A DNA stretch of 64,000 bases. Source: Salarias fasciatus (taxonomy: Eukaryota > Chordata > Actinopteri > Blenniiformes > Blenniidae). Below the pieces are notes generated by a model, which was given only the letters and a program-made list of their open reading frames with translations, had not been told where the DNA came from and ran no database searches. How positions within the stretch are numbered: position 1 is the stretch's first letter; each line of letters opens with the position of its first letter. Positions 36,501 to 51,420 of the stretch are shown in pieces. The position numbers and the translations under genes are program-made. The stretch is from assembly GCF_902148845.1 (NCBI RefSeq), contig NC_043755.1:6369790-6433789 (forward strand), written 5' to 3'.

Positions 36501-38362
36501 TGTCATTTTGTTTGGTAATTTTTGTTTATTTTATTTTTTTCCCCTGACAGGCCAGTCTAAGGCGTCGGTTTCCAGCCAGGGAGACGACAGTTTTGTGACG
36601 CCTCGGAAAACTCGCAAGTCCAAGAAGCCTGTGATCACCTTCAGCAGCGATGAAGACGAGGACGAAGAGGGTGGGTGCAGCTTTAGTCACCATTATCTTT
36701 AATGGGAAAACAGTTTTCTGTTGGGGTAGCTGTGAATTTTGTTTGTGACATGTGCTTTAGATAACTCCATTCCTAATCAGTTATTCTGCTTGTCGACATA
36801 AAAACCCTAAAAACAAGACATGAATCCTTGACATTTAAAAAAAAATGAAGAAATACTCAGACCTGAGCAACGCTTGACCAACCTGCTCCCACAGTGCAAC
36901 GGCAGTGCCTCTGTTTTCATTTTGCTGATCAAGAATCAGAAAACAAGAAGCAAACGCCCTGCTTTGTAAGCAGCAAATGATCTCCCAAACAAACTCTAAA
37001 CCTGAGCGTTGCCGCTGTCAGTCGTGCTTCAACTTCACATTTGCCTTCAGTTTTTGGAAGTTGTGTTCACAGCACGGAAAAAAGCCTTTTTTTTTCGTAG
37101 TTGAATCATTTTTGAACTTGCTGAACGACTTTGTACCAAGTCGGTGATGAAGTTGGATCAATCCAGTCGAGGTGAGTGTTCAGACCAGTGGAGTGAGCCT
37201 CACTGCGAGATTTAGGACCGCTGGACTGCAGTCGCTCGAAAGAGCAGTGCAGTGCAGCAGCACTGATCCCAGATCTATCAGTCCACATCGATCGATCAAA
37301 CAGTTCAGAGAATTCAACCTTAAGACGTCTTACTTATCTAAAAACTGCTTCCGTAATGTTTATAAGGCAAATTCACTTTTTGCATGAGATAAAAAAAAAT
37401 GTAGTGTAAATACAGTAACTTTACAATAGAAGCAGCATACGCCCACATACATAATTCAATATATAATGTATAATTGGTTATATACTGGTTTCTTTATGGG
37501 AAATTTAAGGACTTTTCATGACTGTTTATACTGTACGATCTAGATTTAGATCAGATTTGACTGTATGTGAACCTTGAGTCTAAATGAATTTGATGTTCTA
37601 CACCAGGGTCCTGTAATCATTGAACAAATTTCACAGTTTTTCCACATTTTTTCACATCTAAATATCAATGTGACCATTTTAAAGAGTCCCGAACACATTT
37701 TCCCACTTCAGCTATTTTATGCAACTTGGTTATTTTAGCCTTTTTAGTTGTTTAGAGAAGCTGTATGTTTCATAACTTATCTATACTAGCAGTTTTTTCT
37801 TTCACTTTTCCCATTTCTTTATAATTTTTTTTTCCTCCCGTTTTCTTTTTTTTGTCTTTTGCACTTTGTCTTTTTTTTTTTTCTTCTTCTTCTTCTTTTC
37901 CTCAGTCCCATGGCTGACTTGCTGCTTTACCTTCTGTATCTGTTTCTGGCCCGGAGATTTGGACCATTTTTGAAAACCGATGTCAAATTAAAATAAAAGA
38001 AGAAGAAAGCAAATGCTTGTTCATGCGACTGTGGAGCCTCATGTGGCTCCAGAGCCTGGATTGTGTGTGCCAGTTGTGTGTTGTAAAGGCTGGAGCTACA
38101 CCAGCTTTCACTCGGCTCCACCCTGGACAGGCTGCTGGTCCATCACAGAAACACACACATGGAGAACATGCAGACTCGGCACAGAAAGACCCCCAAATCC
38201 AGAATGAAAGTGAATATATTCAGAGCGAACCGCCATCCTCCTCTAGATCTAACCCTTCCCTCGTATTTTCCTCCATCAGATGCCGTGATGGCCGAGAGCG
38301 AGACGCCTAAAGTGACGACACCCATCGCACGCACGTCCCGAAGAGCGCGCCTCAGGAACTGA
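21525..38362 (+). CDS. ncapd2: Condensin I non-SMC subunit D2 (CAP-D2)
   Basis: CAP-D2 is the HEAT-repeat subunit of condensin I, needed for mitotic chromosome compaction. There are 31 coding exons: 21525-21642, 21725-21800, 21874-21932, 22008-22183, 22659-22801, 23209-23336, 23448-23571, 23689-23836, 24441-24638, 24720-24854, 24929-25016, 26304-26508, 26641-26759, 27846-28043, 28186-28360, 28565-28649, 28766-28902, 30071-30203, 30732-30807, 30906-31121, 31251-31411, 32148-32259, 32380-32503, 32947-33102, 34860-35037, 35119-35213, 35348-35428, 36010-36193, 36286-36454, 36551-36670, 38280-38362. They sum to 4200 bases, encoding 1399 residues (human 1401). Signatures are INQYVVQDV, VREIGQK, KQEMLVQYL, GVRRMLPL, TMEEELGLIGAS, KVKGQVSEVAVLLIDPEP and NAIYNLLPDIISRLSDPE. 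The C-terminal FVTPRK and TPKVTTP carry the proline-directed Thr sites phosphorylated by CDK1 in vertebrates. An Asp/Glu-rich insert lies in the exon at 26304. Three introns carry scaRNA genes. Confidence 0.97.
22259..22558 (+). ncRNA. SCARNA10/U85-type composite scaRNA, copy A (diverged)
   Basis: Lies in the ncapd2 intron at 22184-22658. It has a C box TGATGA (22266-22271), a D box CTGA (22550-22553) and a short terminal stem TGTCC/GGACA. The bases before the D box, GTCTTTGGTAAC, can pair with the U5 snRNA loop-1 sequence UUACUAAAGA. The fifth base upstream of the D box (G) then faces C45, the known U85 2'-O-methylation target. The middle shares GGTAATCTTGG-type words with copies B and C but is more diverged, and the TGAG (CAB-like) word of the other copies is missing at the matching place. 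It may be a paralogue with altered H/ACA function. Confidence 0.75.
24009..24337 (+). ncRNA. SCARNA10/U85-type composite scaRNA, copy B
   Basis: Lies in the ncapd2 intron at 23837-24440. A perfect terminal stem TTTGCCC/GGGCAAA encloses the C box TGATGA (24018-24023) and D box CTGA (24327-24330). The length of about 329 bases matches the roughly 330-base human U85, which is also hosted by NCAPD2. The D-box guide GTCTTTGGTAAT pairs with U5 loop 1 so that its fifth base faces C45. The central part holds the H/ACA-like hairpins (CTGGCAGGTAATCTTGGCAG and GTAAGGGCCTGCC) and a TGAG word that could be the Cajal-body box. Confidence 0.88.
25778..26109 (+). ncRNA. SCARNA10/U85-type composite scaRNA, copy C
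   Basis: Lies in the ncapd2 intron at 25017-26303. It is very similar to copy B through the first about 180 bases. C box TGATGA (25784-25789), D box CTGA (26102-26105), and flanking GCCC/GGGT forms a short closing stem. The guide TTCTTTGGTAAT before the D box again places G opposite U5 C45. A (GTTT)n/(TGTG)n segment sits between the two halves. Copies B and C look like recent duplicates relative to A. Confidence 0.87.
29750..29796 (+). repeat. (GA)n-rich simple repeat
   Basis: A short GAGAGAGAGAGAG tract continues into GCGGGCGAGCGAGTGAGAGAG within the long ncapd2 intron 28903-30070. No other feature was seen in that intron. Confidence 0.8.
32650..32790. repeat. Old fragment of a dispersed teleost repeat
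   Basis: CATTTTGTCACTTTACAACC followed by ACAAATGAAAATC recalls a phrase common in fish genomes (…TTGTCACGTTACAACCACAAA…). It is degenerate and lies in the ncapd2 intron 32504-32946. The family is not assigned. Confidence 0.3.
38120..38196 (-). repeat. Truncated tRNA-headed teleost SINE fragment
   Basis: CCACCCTGGACAGGCTGCTG, then CACATGGAGAACATGCAGAC and GCACAGAAAGACCCC, match the body of the SINE at 50282-50616 with internal loss. It lies in the last ncapd2 intron, just before the terminal exon. Confidence 0.6.
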
Positions 38363-38476
38363 TTTTTTTTTTTTTACTTTATTTTTAATATTTTTCTTCT
38401 TTTTTTTTTAATGCTTTTACTTCATTTATGCTTGTTTTTTTAAGTGTTAGTACTTAGCACTAAATGACATCTTTTA

Positions 38477-38482
38477 AATAAA
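38477..38482 (+). other. Poly(A) signal of ncapd2
   Basis: AATAAA lies 115 bases after the ncapd2 stop codon, giving a short 3' UTR. Confidence 0.7.
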
Positions 38483-39950
38483 CCATCTTCTGGTTTTTGC
38501 AGAAACTTTGGGTCTGTGTGTCTCAGTCGGTTCGCTCGGCATACTGAAGAAATGTGCCAAAGCTTGTGTATCTGCTGGGATACCTCAAGCAAATTTATGC
38601 CATCATTACTTGCCGCTTTGAATGACTGCTGGCACTGTGTGTTTGGACAGCAGTGTTTAATGGGCTGCCACAGCTTGCCCGGACAGAATCACTGCTCCAC
38701 AGGCTTCTTCCCTGCGTTTCCACCTCCCTTCGCTGTATTTTCTATCTCCCATCATATCAGATTTCAGTCTCTTCAAGACAAAACTCTTTCACTGTACGGC
38801 TCGTTGCGTTTAAAAATAAATGAATCTCTTTTCCTTGCTGTTCTGTCTGACATGTTCGCGGTTGCCTAGATGGCCGCCTCTGTTCCCCTGTAATCAATCT
38901 CTTTTGTAGGTCTCCCTCTGCTCTGGGCCTGGTGCGTTTCTCCCTCTCCTCCTCCTCCCACTCGCCGCCGCTGCCTACTTCTCCTCCAGCTCCTCTCTCC
39001 TTCAACATCATCTGCACAGTAGTTTAACCCCTCCCTCCTCCCCGTCATCGCTAATCTCTCTCCTTTTCGCCTACACCCTCTCCCACGCCGTGTCCTCTCC
39101 GAAAAGATGAGAGGGGTGCATGTTCTGTATGTGTGATTGATACGTTATGTAAAGACACTTGCCAACAACAAGCCAACAATACGATTGCACCATCCGTCGG
39201 GTTCCACGCAAACTCAAATACCAGTTTAAAGCCGTCGGCGATAAGTGGAAAGTGCACTTTATGCTCCGTGTTTAACTTCGGCTGCAGGCGTGAATCCCAG
39301 CCCGTTGGAGTAAAATGTCACGCCGACCGCGTGTCCGGCGTCTGAATGCTTGTAATTGCAGGGGTTTGTTTACCTGAAATAATCAGAGGCTGCTGAACTT
39401 TAAGGTCAGTGTGTTGGATCACGCAGCTCTCGCTAGTGTTGTAATTTGTCGGTGGGGGGTCCAGGGAGCAGATGGCGCTGACAGACTGTAACTTACCCAA
39501 CAGAGAGGGGAGGTCAGTGCATGCTGGGAAAGACCACGGAGACAAAAGCCAAAGAGCGAGGCGAGCGTACACAAGGAGCCTTGTTATCACGCGGTATTTT
39601 TCCCCGGTGGCGTCGTGACTGAGGCGCGCGGAGCTTTTCGGGCCGTCCGACGGAGCCGCGGCCGCCCGGGTTGCCCTCTGACCTCTGCTTCGGCCGCGGC
39701 TTCGCCTCGTGCGCCGCACACAGTCACCTTGGCAATGACAATCAGTTTCTTCGGGGCTATGACATCATTCCAAAGAAACGGAGATGAGGAGGAGAGAGAT
39801 GATGTGGTGGGAGGAGGAGGAGGGGTGTGTGTGTGTGTGGGGTGGGGGGGTGGGGAGGGGGGGTGATGTCGTCTCTGGCTCTACAAAACCTCTGCAGCAT
39901 CCTCGCCGATGCCCCAGCATTCAGCCTCTGCCAAGGGGACAGACGCAACA
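38483..39950. other. ncapd2-CNP intergenic region
   Basis: The first part is pyrimidine-rich (38890-39080). A G-rich (TG/GGGG) stretch at about 39800-39870 follows. No exon is seen. A plausible promoter for the CNP gene lies in the GC-rich 39600-39960 part, but no TATA box could be fixed. Confidence 0.45.
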
Positions 39951-39959
39951 GGAACATCA

Positions 39960-41394
39960 TCCCTTCCAATTCCATCACGGAGCGAGGAGGAGGAGGAGGA
40001 GGAGCCAGCGGAGTGAGATAGTGATGCTTCCAGCAGGTGCCAACAAGTGAGAGGTAGCCGAGACAGAAGGAGGGCGATGGAGAAGAGCCTGTGAGCGCAG
40101 AAGACACCAGAGCTCAGAGAGAAGACCCCGACAGGTCAGTGTTCTCAGCATCCTCTACACGCTCTCCCGCTGCCACCCTTCATCTGCTTGAACAAAGTGA
40201 CTGAAGATATCCTGCTTAGATAAAAGTCACGACAACATGTGAAGTTACACCCCCACGTTCTCATTCAGTTAAATTTTAAAGGGAGAACTCTAGAAGACAG
40301 ATTTATCATTTACTTGGAGCAGAACTTCAAAATTCTCATCCAAATGCAACTCTTTGGTTGATTTATGATCTCTAAATTCAGAATTATTTATTGTATATGT
40401 AGAGCTTATTCATAAGTTAACATTTTAGCAGTTCTGTTATGAAATATCAACAGCTTTCTTTACTTTGGGGACATTTAAAATCCAAATCACCGGCGGGGGC
40501 TGACGATTCGTTCCAGCTGCATGTCCTACATAAGTGCCTGTGTGTATATATGTAGATATATTTATGCACTGCTGAGCGTATCACTGCAGCAGGATATTTG
40601 ATGCATGTCAATACAAAAAAGAATATTTGCAGTTCAAAGCCTAAAGACACCAACCAGGTACTGTTTGTATACTTTCTACGTAGTTCCAAATTTTGTCAGG
40701 AAAACATAACATGACATGATTTTATTTTTTTTTTTTTTTCTTTTCAGCCGCTGTTTTTTCCAGTTCTCCCCGCCTCAGTTGCTCCTGCTCCGGCCGCCTG
40801 CTGCCATGCTGTGCCCGGTGCTGCTCTGTGCCGCTCTGCTCCTCCTGACTCCGCTGGAGATCACAGAGGCTCGCGCTCTGCACCCCTCGCCTGATGCTGT
40901 GCAGGTACAGCCGGAGAGACGGATGAAGTAGGAAAGAGGAGGGAGGGGGGGTGGGGAGGATTCAGACTGGATAAATGTGGATCAAAAAGAGGGGAAGCAG
41001 AGCAGGAAAGAAAAGGAGAGGAATGAAATTAAATTAGTCTTCCTTGTACTCTCCCTGGCAATTACATTTCTTTTCCTTTTTTTTTTTGAAACTACAGTTC
41101 ATGGAGCAGTTTATGGATCGCTACAATGACCTTCTGACCCTGGACGACCTGGAGAACCTGCTGAACAGCCAGCCAGAGGAGCAGTCCACCTTCTCCTCCG
41201 GGGTCAAAGCGCCCGATTACCCCAAATGGGCCGAGGTGCAGACGCCGCCCGAGACGCCCTGGCTCCGCCTGCTCAAGGGCGCCCTGGTCAATCAGAAGCG
41301 GGCAGAGCCGGACCGCTCGCGGAGGGGCTGGAACAGAGGGTGCTTCGGCCTCAAACTGGACCGGATCGGGTCCATGAGCGGACTGGGCTGTTAG
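39960..41394 (+). CDS. nppc: C-type natriuretic peptide precursor (CNP-1/CNP-4-like)
   Basis: This is a secreted ligand of the guanylyl-cyclase-coupled natriuretic peptide receptor B. An untranslated exon ends at 40134 (donor GTCAGT) and joins 40748. Coding exons are 40806-40904 and 41098-41394, giving 131 residues. The protein starts with a hydrophobic signal peptide (MLCPVLLCAALLLLTPLEIT, then EA). An acidic propeptide follows (FMEQFMDRYNDLLTLDDLEN). The furin-type site RSRR releases the last 22 residues, GWNRGCFGLKLDRIGSMSGL then GC. The ring cysteines are 17 residues apart and the chain ends at the second Cys, so it is CNP rather than ANP, BNP or VNP. Teleosts have several CNP paralogues; GSMSGLGC suggests CNP-1, but the paralogue is not certain. 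The exact 5' end is a guess. Confidence 0.9.
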
Positions 41395-41833
41395 TGTGGA
41401 GCCCGGAGGGGGGAAAAAAAATGAAAAGACTGGTGGCATCCTTCCTAGGTGATCAGAAAACACAGGAGCAAAAAGGCGTCCGCCTGCAGAGAGGGGTGTT
41501 CACGTGTGTGTGTAGACTCTGTGTCGTTCAGTGTCGCTGTAGTGGTTTCATCCAGTAGATCAGACGCTTCAGTTTTATTCCACGTGTAAGTATTAAATTG
41601 AATATTAGACCATGTGAGCTGTGTTTACATTAAATGAACATCCTTGGTTGTTTTTAAAGTAATTTGGTAACTTCTGTATTCCCTGCTGTCAGTGTGTGTG
41701 TTGTAACTGTAGAGATGTTTGGATATTTTGTGGCCAGGAGATTGTTGATATGTAAAAGCAGCCTTAATGAGCAAACCTGAAGGCACCTGTAATACCTGCT
41801 GTTTATTTTTTATGTTGATCTATGATTTGCATG

Positions 41834-41839
41834 AATAAA
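41834..41839 (+). other. Poly(A) signal of the CNP gene
   Basis: AATAAA lies 440 bases after the CNP stop, at the end of AT-rich 3' UTR-like sequence. Confidence 0.6.
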
Positions 41840-43004
41840 TGGATTTGACATTTGTCTGTGTTCTGGCTTTCCATAACTTGAGTGCAGCTTCCTTTCTCAC
41901 CTTTAAGTCCCAGATGATTCGCCCTCTATTGACAGATGTCGTCTCAATTTGTGCTTCAGAATGAAGCTTCAAATTCCCTTTGACAGATTTTTTTTTTCAG
42001 CACTTTATGATTTATTAAGTCTTCTTGTGGCTGTCTGGGTGAATTTCTCTCCCCGTCACTCTGCAGTGTGACTGGTCTATTGTTGTTCAGCAAAACAAGT
42101 CAGTTGAAATGAAAGTCATTGTATACTAGTTAAGAAAAACACTCATTTTAGAATTAAAATGTTAATCTCCTTTGGAGTATGCAGGAGTATATATTTCACC
42201 TTGACTTACAGATTCTTAAAAACAATGACAGTTATGATTATAAAACAGATCAAGGTCAATCACTGCTGCTTTTTTCCTCCCTTTTGTATAAAATAACCTT
42301 TTATATGTAAGGTCACAAAATGTATTTCAAACCTTCATTATGAATAAATTTTTGACCACCGAATTAAAATGAATGAACAATTAGGAACACTTTGAACTAT
42401 AACGCCGTCCAGTTTAATAACTCTGTAAATCAAAAAATAACCATTATTGTACCGGGGCCGGAGCTGCTGTTCTGGATCATGGTCCAGCAGGACTCGTCCT
42501 CAGGGACGTGACACAGAGTTTGATGAGAGTGGTGCAGCAGGGGGTGGTTTGGGGGATGACTTCTCCCTGCCTGATTTGTTTTCTTTTCTTTTTTTTTTTT
42601 GGAGGTTAAGCTCAGTTCAAATCAGTGGGCGTTGTGCCATTGTTTGGATCGCAACAGCTTTTAATGTCTTATATCTTCTGTGGTTAAAAAGACAGACAGT
42701 CCGACTAGAAATGATCCCTGGGGGTGAAACAAAGTTTGCACAGCTAGAGAATGTGGCAGTTGTTGAAAGGGAAGCTCAGTCTCATTGGTACTGATATCAA
42801 CTTCTGCAGAACTAAGTATGAGGACATTTCAGCATTTATTAAAAAAACAAAAAATGGATCCACTCTCAACTAATAACAACATCCTTGGTTTGAGCTTGTT
42901 GTTGTTCTGAGTGGAGCTCGCATAATTGTCAGTGTTCTCACACACAAAAAAAAAAACGCGTTGAACTGTCGACTAGAAACTGCCAGTGTGTGTGAACGTG
43001 TGTG

Positions 43005-43097
43005 TGTGATGGATCAGTCCAGGGTGCAGTCTGTCTTCACCCTCAGTCACCAGCACCGGGATGACTTTCTGCCCTCCGTGACCCTGAGTTAGATCAA
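43005..43097 (+). repeat. Degenerate 3' part of tRNA-headed SINE
   Basis: GGATCAGTCCAGGGTGCAGT, CACCGGGATGACTTTCTGCC and CTCCGTGACCCTGAGTTAGA follow the order of the 3' body of the widespread teleost SINE seen intact-like at 50282-50616, with many substitutions. Confidence 0.45.
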
Positions 43098-43353
43098 TGG
43101 TCTCTAACCAAGTTACAATTATTTATCGAGTACACTGCAGCCCTGGACTTCCGTTCAGCAGATTTTAATGTAACTTATGAGTTTGTTTTCACAGTGTTAT
43201 TCATATTAATGATTGCTTCTGCTCAAACTGGCTTAGAAATATTGGCCACTAAACTATGAATTCACTGATTTGGAAAGAGAAAAAGATTAAGTTTTGCTGA
43301 AGAACACAAGATGGCAGCATGAGACTTTTTGGTGTTGTTAGTTGGTACATTAC

Positions 43354-43382
<29 letters not shown>
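43354..43382 (+). repeat. (CA)n microsatellite
   Basis: About 14 CA units in intergenic DNA. Confidence 0.95.
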
Positions 43383-43384
<2 letters not shown>

Positions 43385-45095
43385 GCTCATCTGGACTTTG
43401 TTCACTCTAACACGGACTGTAAGTTGCATAAATGAGGGCAACTTTTACACGCAGACACCACAGTGTCGGGTTCGATCTCCCGCAGCCTTCTCAGTCTTGC
43501 TCTTGCAGCACCTTCAGGAAAGCTAAATACGTGCAGATTTGAAAGAGTTGCTTGAATAACTTTGACGAAACACTGCTGCATTGTCCTTTCTGAAATCTCA
43601 GGAATTTGTGGAGACATTTTTCCCCTGTGTTGTTCAACGTGTGTGAAATGTAATTGTTCTGCCGCTCACCTTCCTCTCTGCAGTCATAATCTACAAAAAA
43701 ATCATGTGATGGGCCTGAGGTAGCATTTACACTACTAAAAGTATAAAATGGGCCAAGCGTTTAGTAGCCGGCCAGTGTCTAATCTTAGCCTGACCTTTCC
43801 TTCCCCTCGTTGACCTTAAGCTGCGGAGCTCTGGCCAAGACTGTCATGCATGCAGTCAGGGCAGTGATAGTTCAGCTATGTCCAGACCACTGGTCAGCAG
43901 CCATAAAACACTCCGCCGCCGTCCCGTTCAGCCACACCTTGACACAGTAACACGGCCCAGTTTAGGATCTTTTCAGCATACAATTTAAAAAGGTCTTCAT
44001 TTGATTATTTAACCTAAAGTGCAGTAATTCTGATATCAGCTGGGGAGACGGCCTGCTGAGACGTGGGTAAGGTTTCAAGTCACTGTTGTGGCCGGCCAGG
44101 AGGGCGGCGCCGAGCACGGCCATGGGACGTTTCCAGAAACATCCAGACTGCAGGCACTGACCCTTCGTCGAGCCTCTTTCTGTAAAGACTTCTAATATAC
44201 TCTCACTTCCTCCAACGCACGACTCAGTGCCTACAGTTTGATATTATAACCTTAAAATTGGCAGATTGGACACACTGGATATTCTCTGACTATTATTATT
44301 TTGGAGGGAATGTGGAAGTTCAGATGTGTTCACACAGTTGATGGAGAGTTAAACAAAAGCCTCATTATGCAACTTTAAACATATTATAATTTCTCTTCGA
44401 GCTGTTTTGTCCTGATGTCAAAAGACAAGCGAGTCACACTGAAGGGAGGCTGAAAGAGCTGAGCTAAAGCAGCTGACATGTCTGAGCAGAGAAAGAAAAG
44501 GGAGCACTCTTTATCTAGCATTAGGATGACACACGATGCCAGGACCTTGAAAGCAGCACACATATTAAGACTAAATAACCTGCCAGTGATTTCCAAATAT
44601 AATTACAAAGCCTTTATTTGTTAGAGTAAATGCAGTCAGACAGGTTGCTGTGCTGGGTGACCTGAGCTCAACTTCTCAGTTCTGCTGAAGGGATGCAGAG
44701 GCGGGAAGAGAGGAGCGGCCGCAGAGCCAGTCCAGTCAAGGGTCATGGTCTTTGGCCATTAAATGTCACAGAGAGGAGGACAGAGATCTGATCCCTCGCT
44801 TGCTCCCTCTGTGTATCTGGATTTACAGAGAAGGTCAGCAGGGGATACCGCTCTTTTTTCACGCCACTCGATGGACGCTCTAATACCTGGCTATCTATAT
44901 CAGGAGGAGGAAACTTGATGAAACCGCTCACTAAAGTTATGAAAGGCAGACTGAAGACTGTCAAACTATAGTTTTATAAATAGCATTACAGCAGGGCGAT
45001 AAAGCAGAAGCTTCTTAAGTGTTGAACTCTTAAGAAAAGAGGTTGCAGAGGCATTTCTGCATGTCTCTATGCAGCTGATGACCTTGACATTCAGA

Positions 45096-45229
45096 GGGGG
45101 CGGGGCGATGACCCGTGACCACAGGGGGGCGGGGCCTCAAACCCTGGACAATCATAAAAAGTCCGAGCCCGACTTTGCTCTTCCCCACTCTCCCAGAGTC
45201 GCAGGACAGACTGAGGCATCTCACAAACG
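45096..45229 (+). promoter_or_regulatory. gapdh core promoter and untranslated exon 1
   Basis: Two Sp1-type GC boxes (GGGGGCGGGGC at 45096-45106 and GGGGGGCGGGGCC at 45124-45136) precede a TATA-like ATAAAAAG (45154-45161). A pyrimidine-rich start region (CTCTTCCCCACTCTCCC) lies about 20-30 bases on. The untranslated exon ends at 45229 (CACAAACG|GTAAAT) and splices to 45659. Confidence 0.65.
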
Positions 45230-45681
45230 GTAAATACCTCACCTCGCAGGGTAAAGTCCACCAGGAAGCCGCGGAGCTTCACAGACTTCTGAAAAATGGA
45301 GCTTAATTTATTCCACCTGTCTGCAATCTGCATGCATTTAACTCAAGCCACGTGCATCATTAGCTGTTTTAGAGTTCACTTTACTGCTTTAAGGATACTT
45401 ATGTGAAATTTAAAGCTGTTATTTTGTGAGTCAAACTCTGTAAATCGAGCTGCCAGTCACCTTAAAACTGTGGATTTGTTGTGAAATTTCCTTAAACTGA
45501 TAATATTTGCTGAATGCATTGGCTCATTGTGTTTCCACTACTTATCTGAACAGAACATTTGCACAACTGCCTGTCCTCACGTGAAAACTACTGTATGAAA
45601 TCATAAATGTTCCTGAATCAATATTTAACAAGGACTTGCTTTTGTCTTCTCCCTCCAGAGGACTAAACCAACCCAGGCAAA

Positions 45682-49446
<3,765 letters not shown>

Positions 49447-49715
49447 ACCGGCCTGCCGACGGTCGGCGTACGACACCTCGACGTCCACATTCTCCTCAAT
49501 CCAGAGTTAGAAACGTACAGCCCGTGACTCTGCCTGGTTCCATCTGATAGTCGACCCATCACATGCCTGAGGAAGGCCCCACAGAGCAAATGAAAGATTT
49601 AAATTGGTGACCAATTGTTTTTTATTTGTTAAAGTCCCTGTTCTGTTCTCGTGTTGGATGAAGCTGTGAGAGTCTTATCTGCCTGTAGCGCTGAGGCGCT
49701 GCATGTCAGTGGTGG

Positions 49716-49721
49716 AATAAA
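49716..49721 (+). other. Poly(A) signal of gapdh
   Basis: AATAAA lies 270 bases after the gapdh stop codon. Confidence 0.75.
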
Positions 49722-49972
49722 GTCCTTTGTTTGTGAGAATCCTGGCTTCCTAATTCTTCCACACTGCACACTACCTGTTCATGAAGAAGCTGCTCTGCTG
49801 GCGTTCATGCGGTTGGTTGATGTGAACAGATCAATATGCATTTCATCTTGTGGAACTGCACAAACTTAAATTTACAACGTATTGAATTTAAAGTGACAAG
49901 GCCTCGTGACAGCTCGGCTTCACTGGTGTACTGGAGAGGTTTTCCATTTTACCCCGATCTGTTCAGTCTCGG

Positions 49973-50025
49973 GCTGCTTGGTGGAGCAGTGGTTAGCACG
50001 CTCGCCTCAGGAAACGTTTCATGGG
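49973..50025 (+). repeat. tRNA-headed SINE 5' fragment
   Basis: GCTTGGTGGAGCAGTGGTTA, then GCACGCTCGCCTC, is the tRNA-like head (A-box region) of the same SINE family found in reverse orientation at 50282-50616. The body is missing or unrecognisable. Confidence 0.6.
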
Positions 50026-50281
50026 TTTAAATACTGTGTGTGTCTCGCTCTGGCAGTCCTGTGCAGGATGGGTTGTGTAGCTTCCTGTGAGCAAGAGGAA
50101 AGTTTTATTTTTTTTTTCAATTCTGTCCTCAAAGTGATGGAAAAAGGAACGTTCATAAATTGAGATTTGATCATTTTCAAGGTGAGAAGTGAATTGACAA
50201 CTGAATCGTTTTTGGATGAGCTTTTATTTTAAAATGTCAGAAAGGAATCTCGGTGTGGAACTCCTTGAAGGTTAAGTAATT

Positions 50282-50616
50282 TTTTCATTATCTAGACCCA
50301 CTTGGTCCTTCTCAGGGTCGCAGGGGGCCGGAGCCAATCCAGGCGGGGTCCACCCTGAACGGGTCACTAGTCTGGCGCAGGGCCAACACATCCAGACAGC
50401 CGTTCACTCCGAGGGGTGATTTAGAGTTGCCAAATAACCTGACATGCATGTAATTAACATGAAGGAAGTCGGAGTATACCCAGAGGGAACCCACACACAC
50501 ATGAGGAGAACATGCAAACTGCACACAGAAAGGCCCTGAGCCTCGGCTGGTATTTGGACCGAGGACCTAGTTGCTGTCAGGCAAGAGCGCTAATCACTGC
50601 CCCACTATTTAGCCCG
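50282..50616 (-). repeat. tRNA-headed teleost SINE, near full length
   Basis: Read on the minus strand, the element starts GGGGCAGTGATTAGCGCTCT. It has a B-box-like GGTCCAAATACC, then GGCCTTTCTGTGTGCAGTTT and GCATGTTCTCCTC. It ends GGCTCCGGCCCCCTGCGACC, CTGAG, and a GGTCTAGATAATG tail. This is the common teleost SINE architecture (tRNA head, conserved central body, short-repeat tail). The substitutions suggest an old insertion. Confidence 0.75.
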
Positions 50617-50639
50617 GCCTGTACGTGTTAGTTTTGGCC

Positions 50640-51420
50640 CGTAGTGGATGATGAGCCCTTACTTCTTGAACTGTATCGTCCTCTACCTCAGTCAATGCCT
50701 CCCCTGAACTCGCAACCTCTCAATCTGCATCTATCACTCCCTGTGGAGCCTCATCATCTGACAAGTCTATATCAGAGTCTCCATCAATGATTCTGATCAG
50801 AATTGTCCCTGCCTCAGTCAGCAAACTGGCTCTTGCTGTATTGTGAAAAACGGGTAGAAAAATAGATAGCTCATCCTGATGTTCTCTATGGAGGACACAC
50901 ATATAAAAAAGACTTTTTTTTATGTGGAAACATAATTACATTGTTCTGAAAACTCAACTAAATTATTCCTTAAATATTCATTCACTGGAATCAATCTGAA
51001 TATTTAACTCATAATTAAACAGTTTACATTTACCTTTATTCTTTCCTTAAGATGGGCTCACTGTGATGCCTGACATTTTGAAGAATCAGGAAGAGAATTC
51101 TGTCTAGATCTCACTCCAGCACATTTCATATCATTGAAAACCCCGGGATGGCCTCTGTAAGGGCTAACAGGAATTAACACAATGGCATCTATGGCTTCAG
51201 AGATACTGACCAAAAACAAATGTCCCCTACTGAGGGCAAAAATGAATTACTGGGTCTCAGGAGGATAGAACAGGGACGTTTAGTCTCATACAATAAGACT
51301 GGTGCCAGGTGACTCAACACCATCTAGTGTATAACTGAGGTACAGCTTAATTTTTACATAGTGCCCCATTAGTCGCGTGAAGACTGTCAGTCCTCCATAC
51401 AGTATACTGAGGCTCGATTA
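50640..51420 (-). repeat. Possible piggyBac-like DNA transposon remnant
   Basis: A minus-strand open frame (50902-50720) encodes an acidic stretch GDSDIDLSDDE, like the DSDxDxSDDE start of many piggyBac transposases. The flanking 51130-51300 sequence has words (ATGTCCCCTACTGAGGGCAA, TGAATTACTGGGTCTCAGGA) that look repeat-derived. No terminal repeats, TTAA target sites or catalytic core were found. Confidence 0.22.

Larger units (their letters stand above)
41840..45090. other. CNP-gapdh intergenic region
   Basis: About 3.2 kb without a supported exon. It contains a (CA)n microsatellite and a degenerate SINE tail (listed separately). The rest shows only short, unsupported open frames. Confidence 0.5.
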
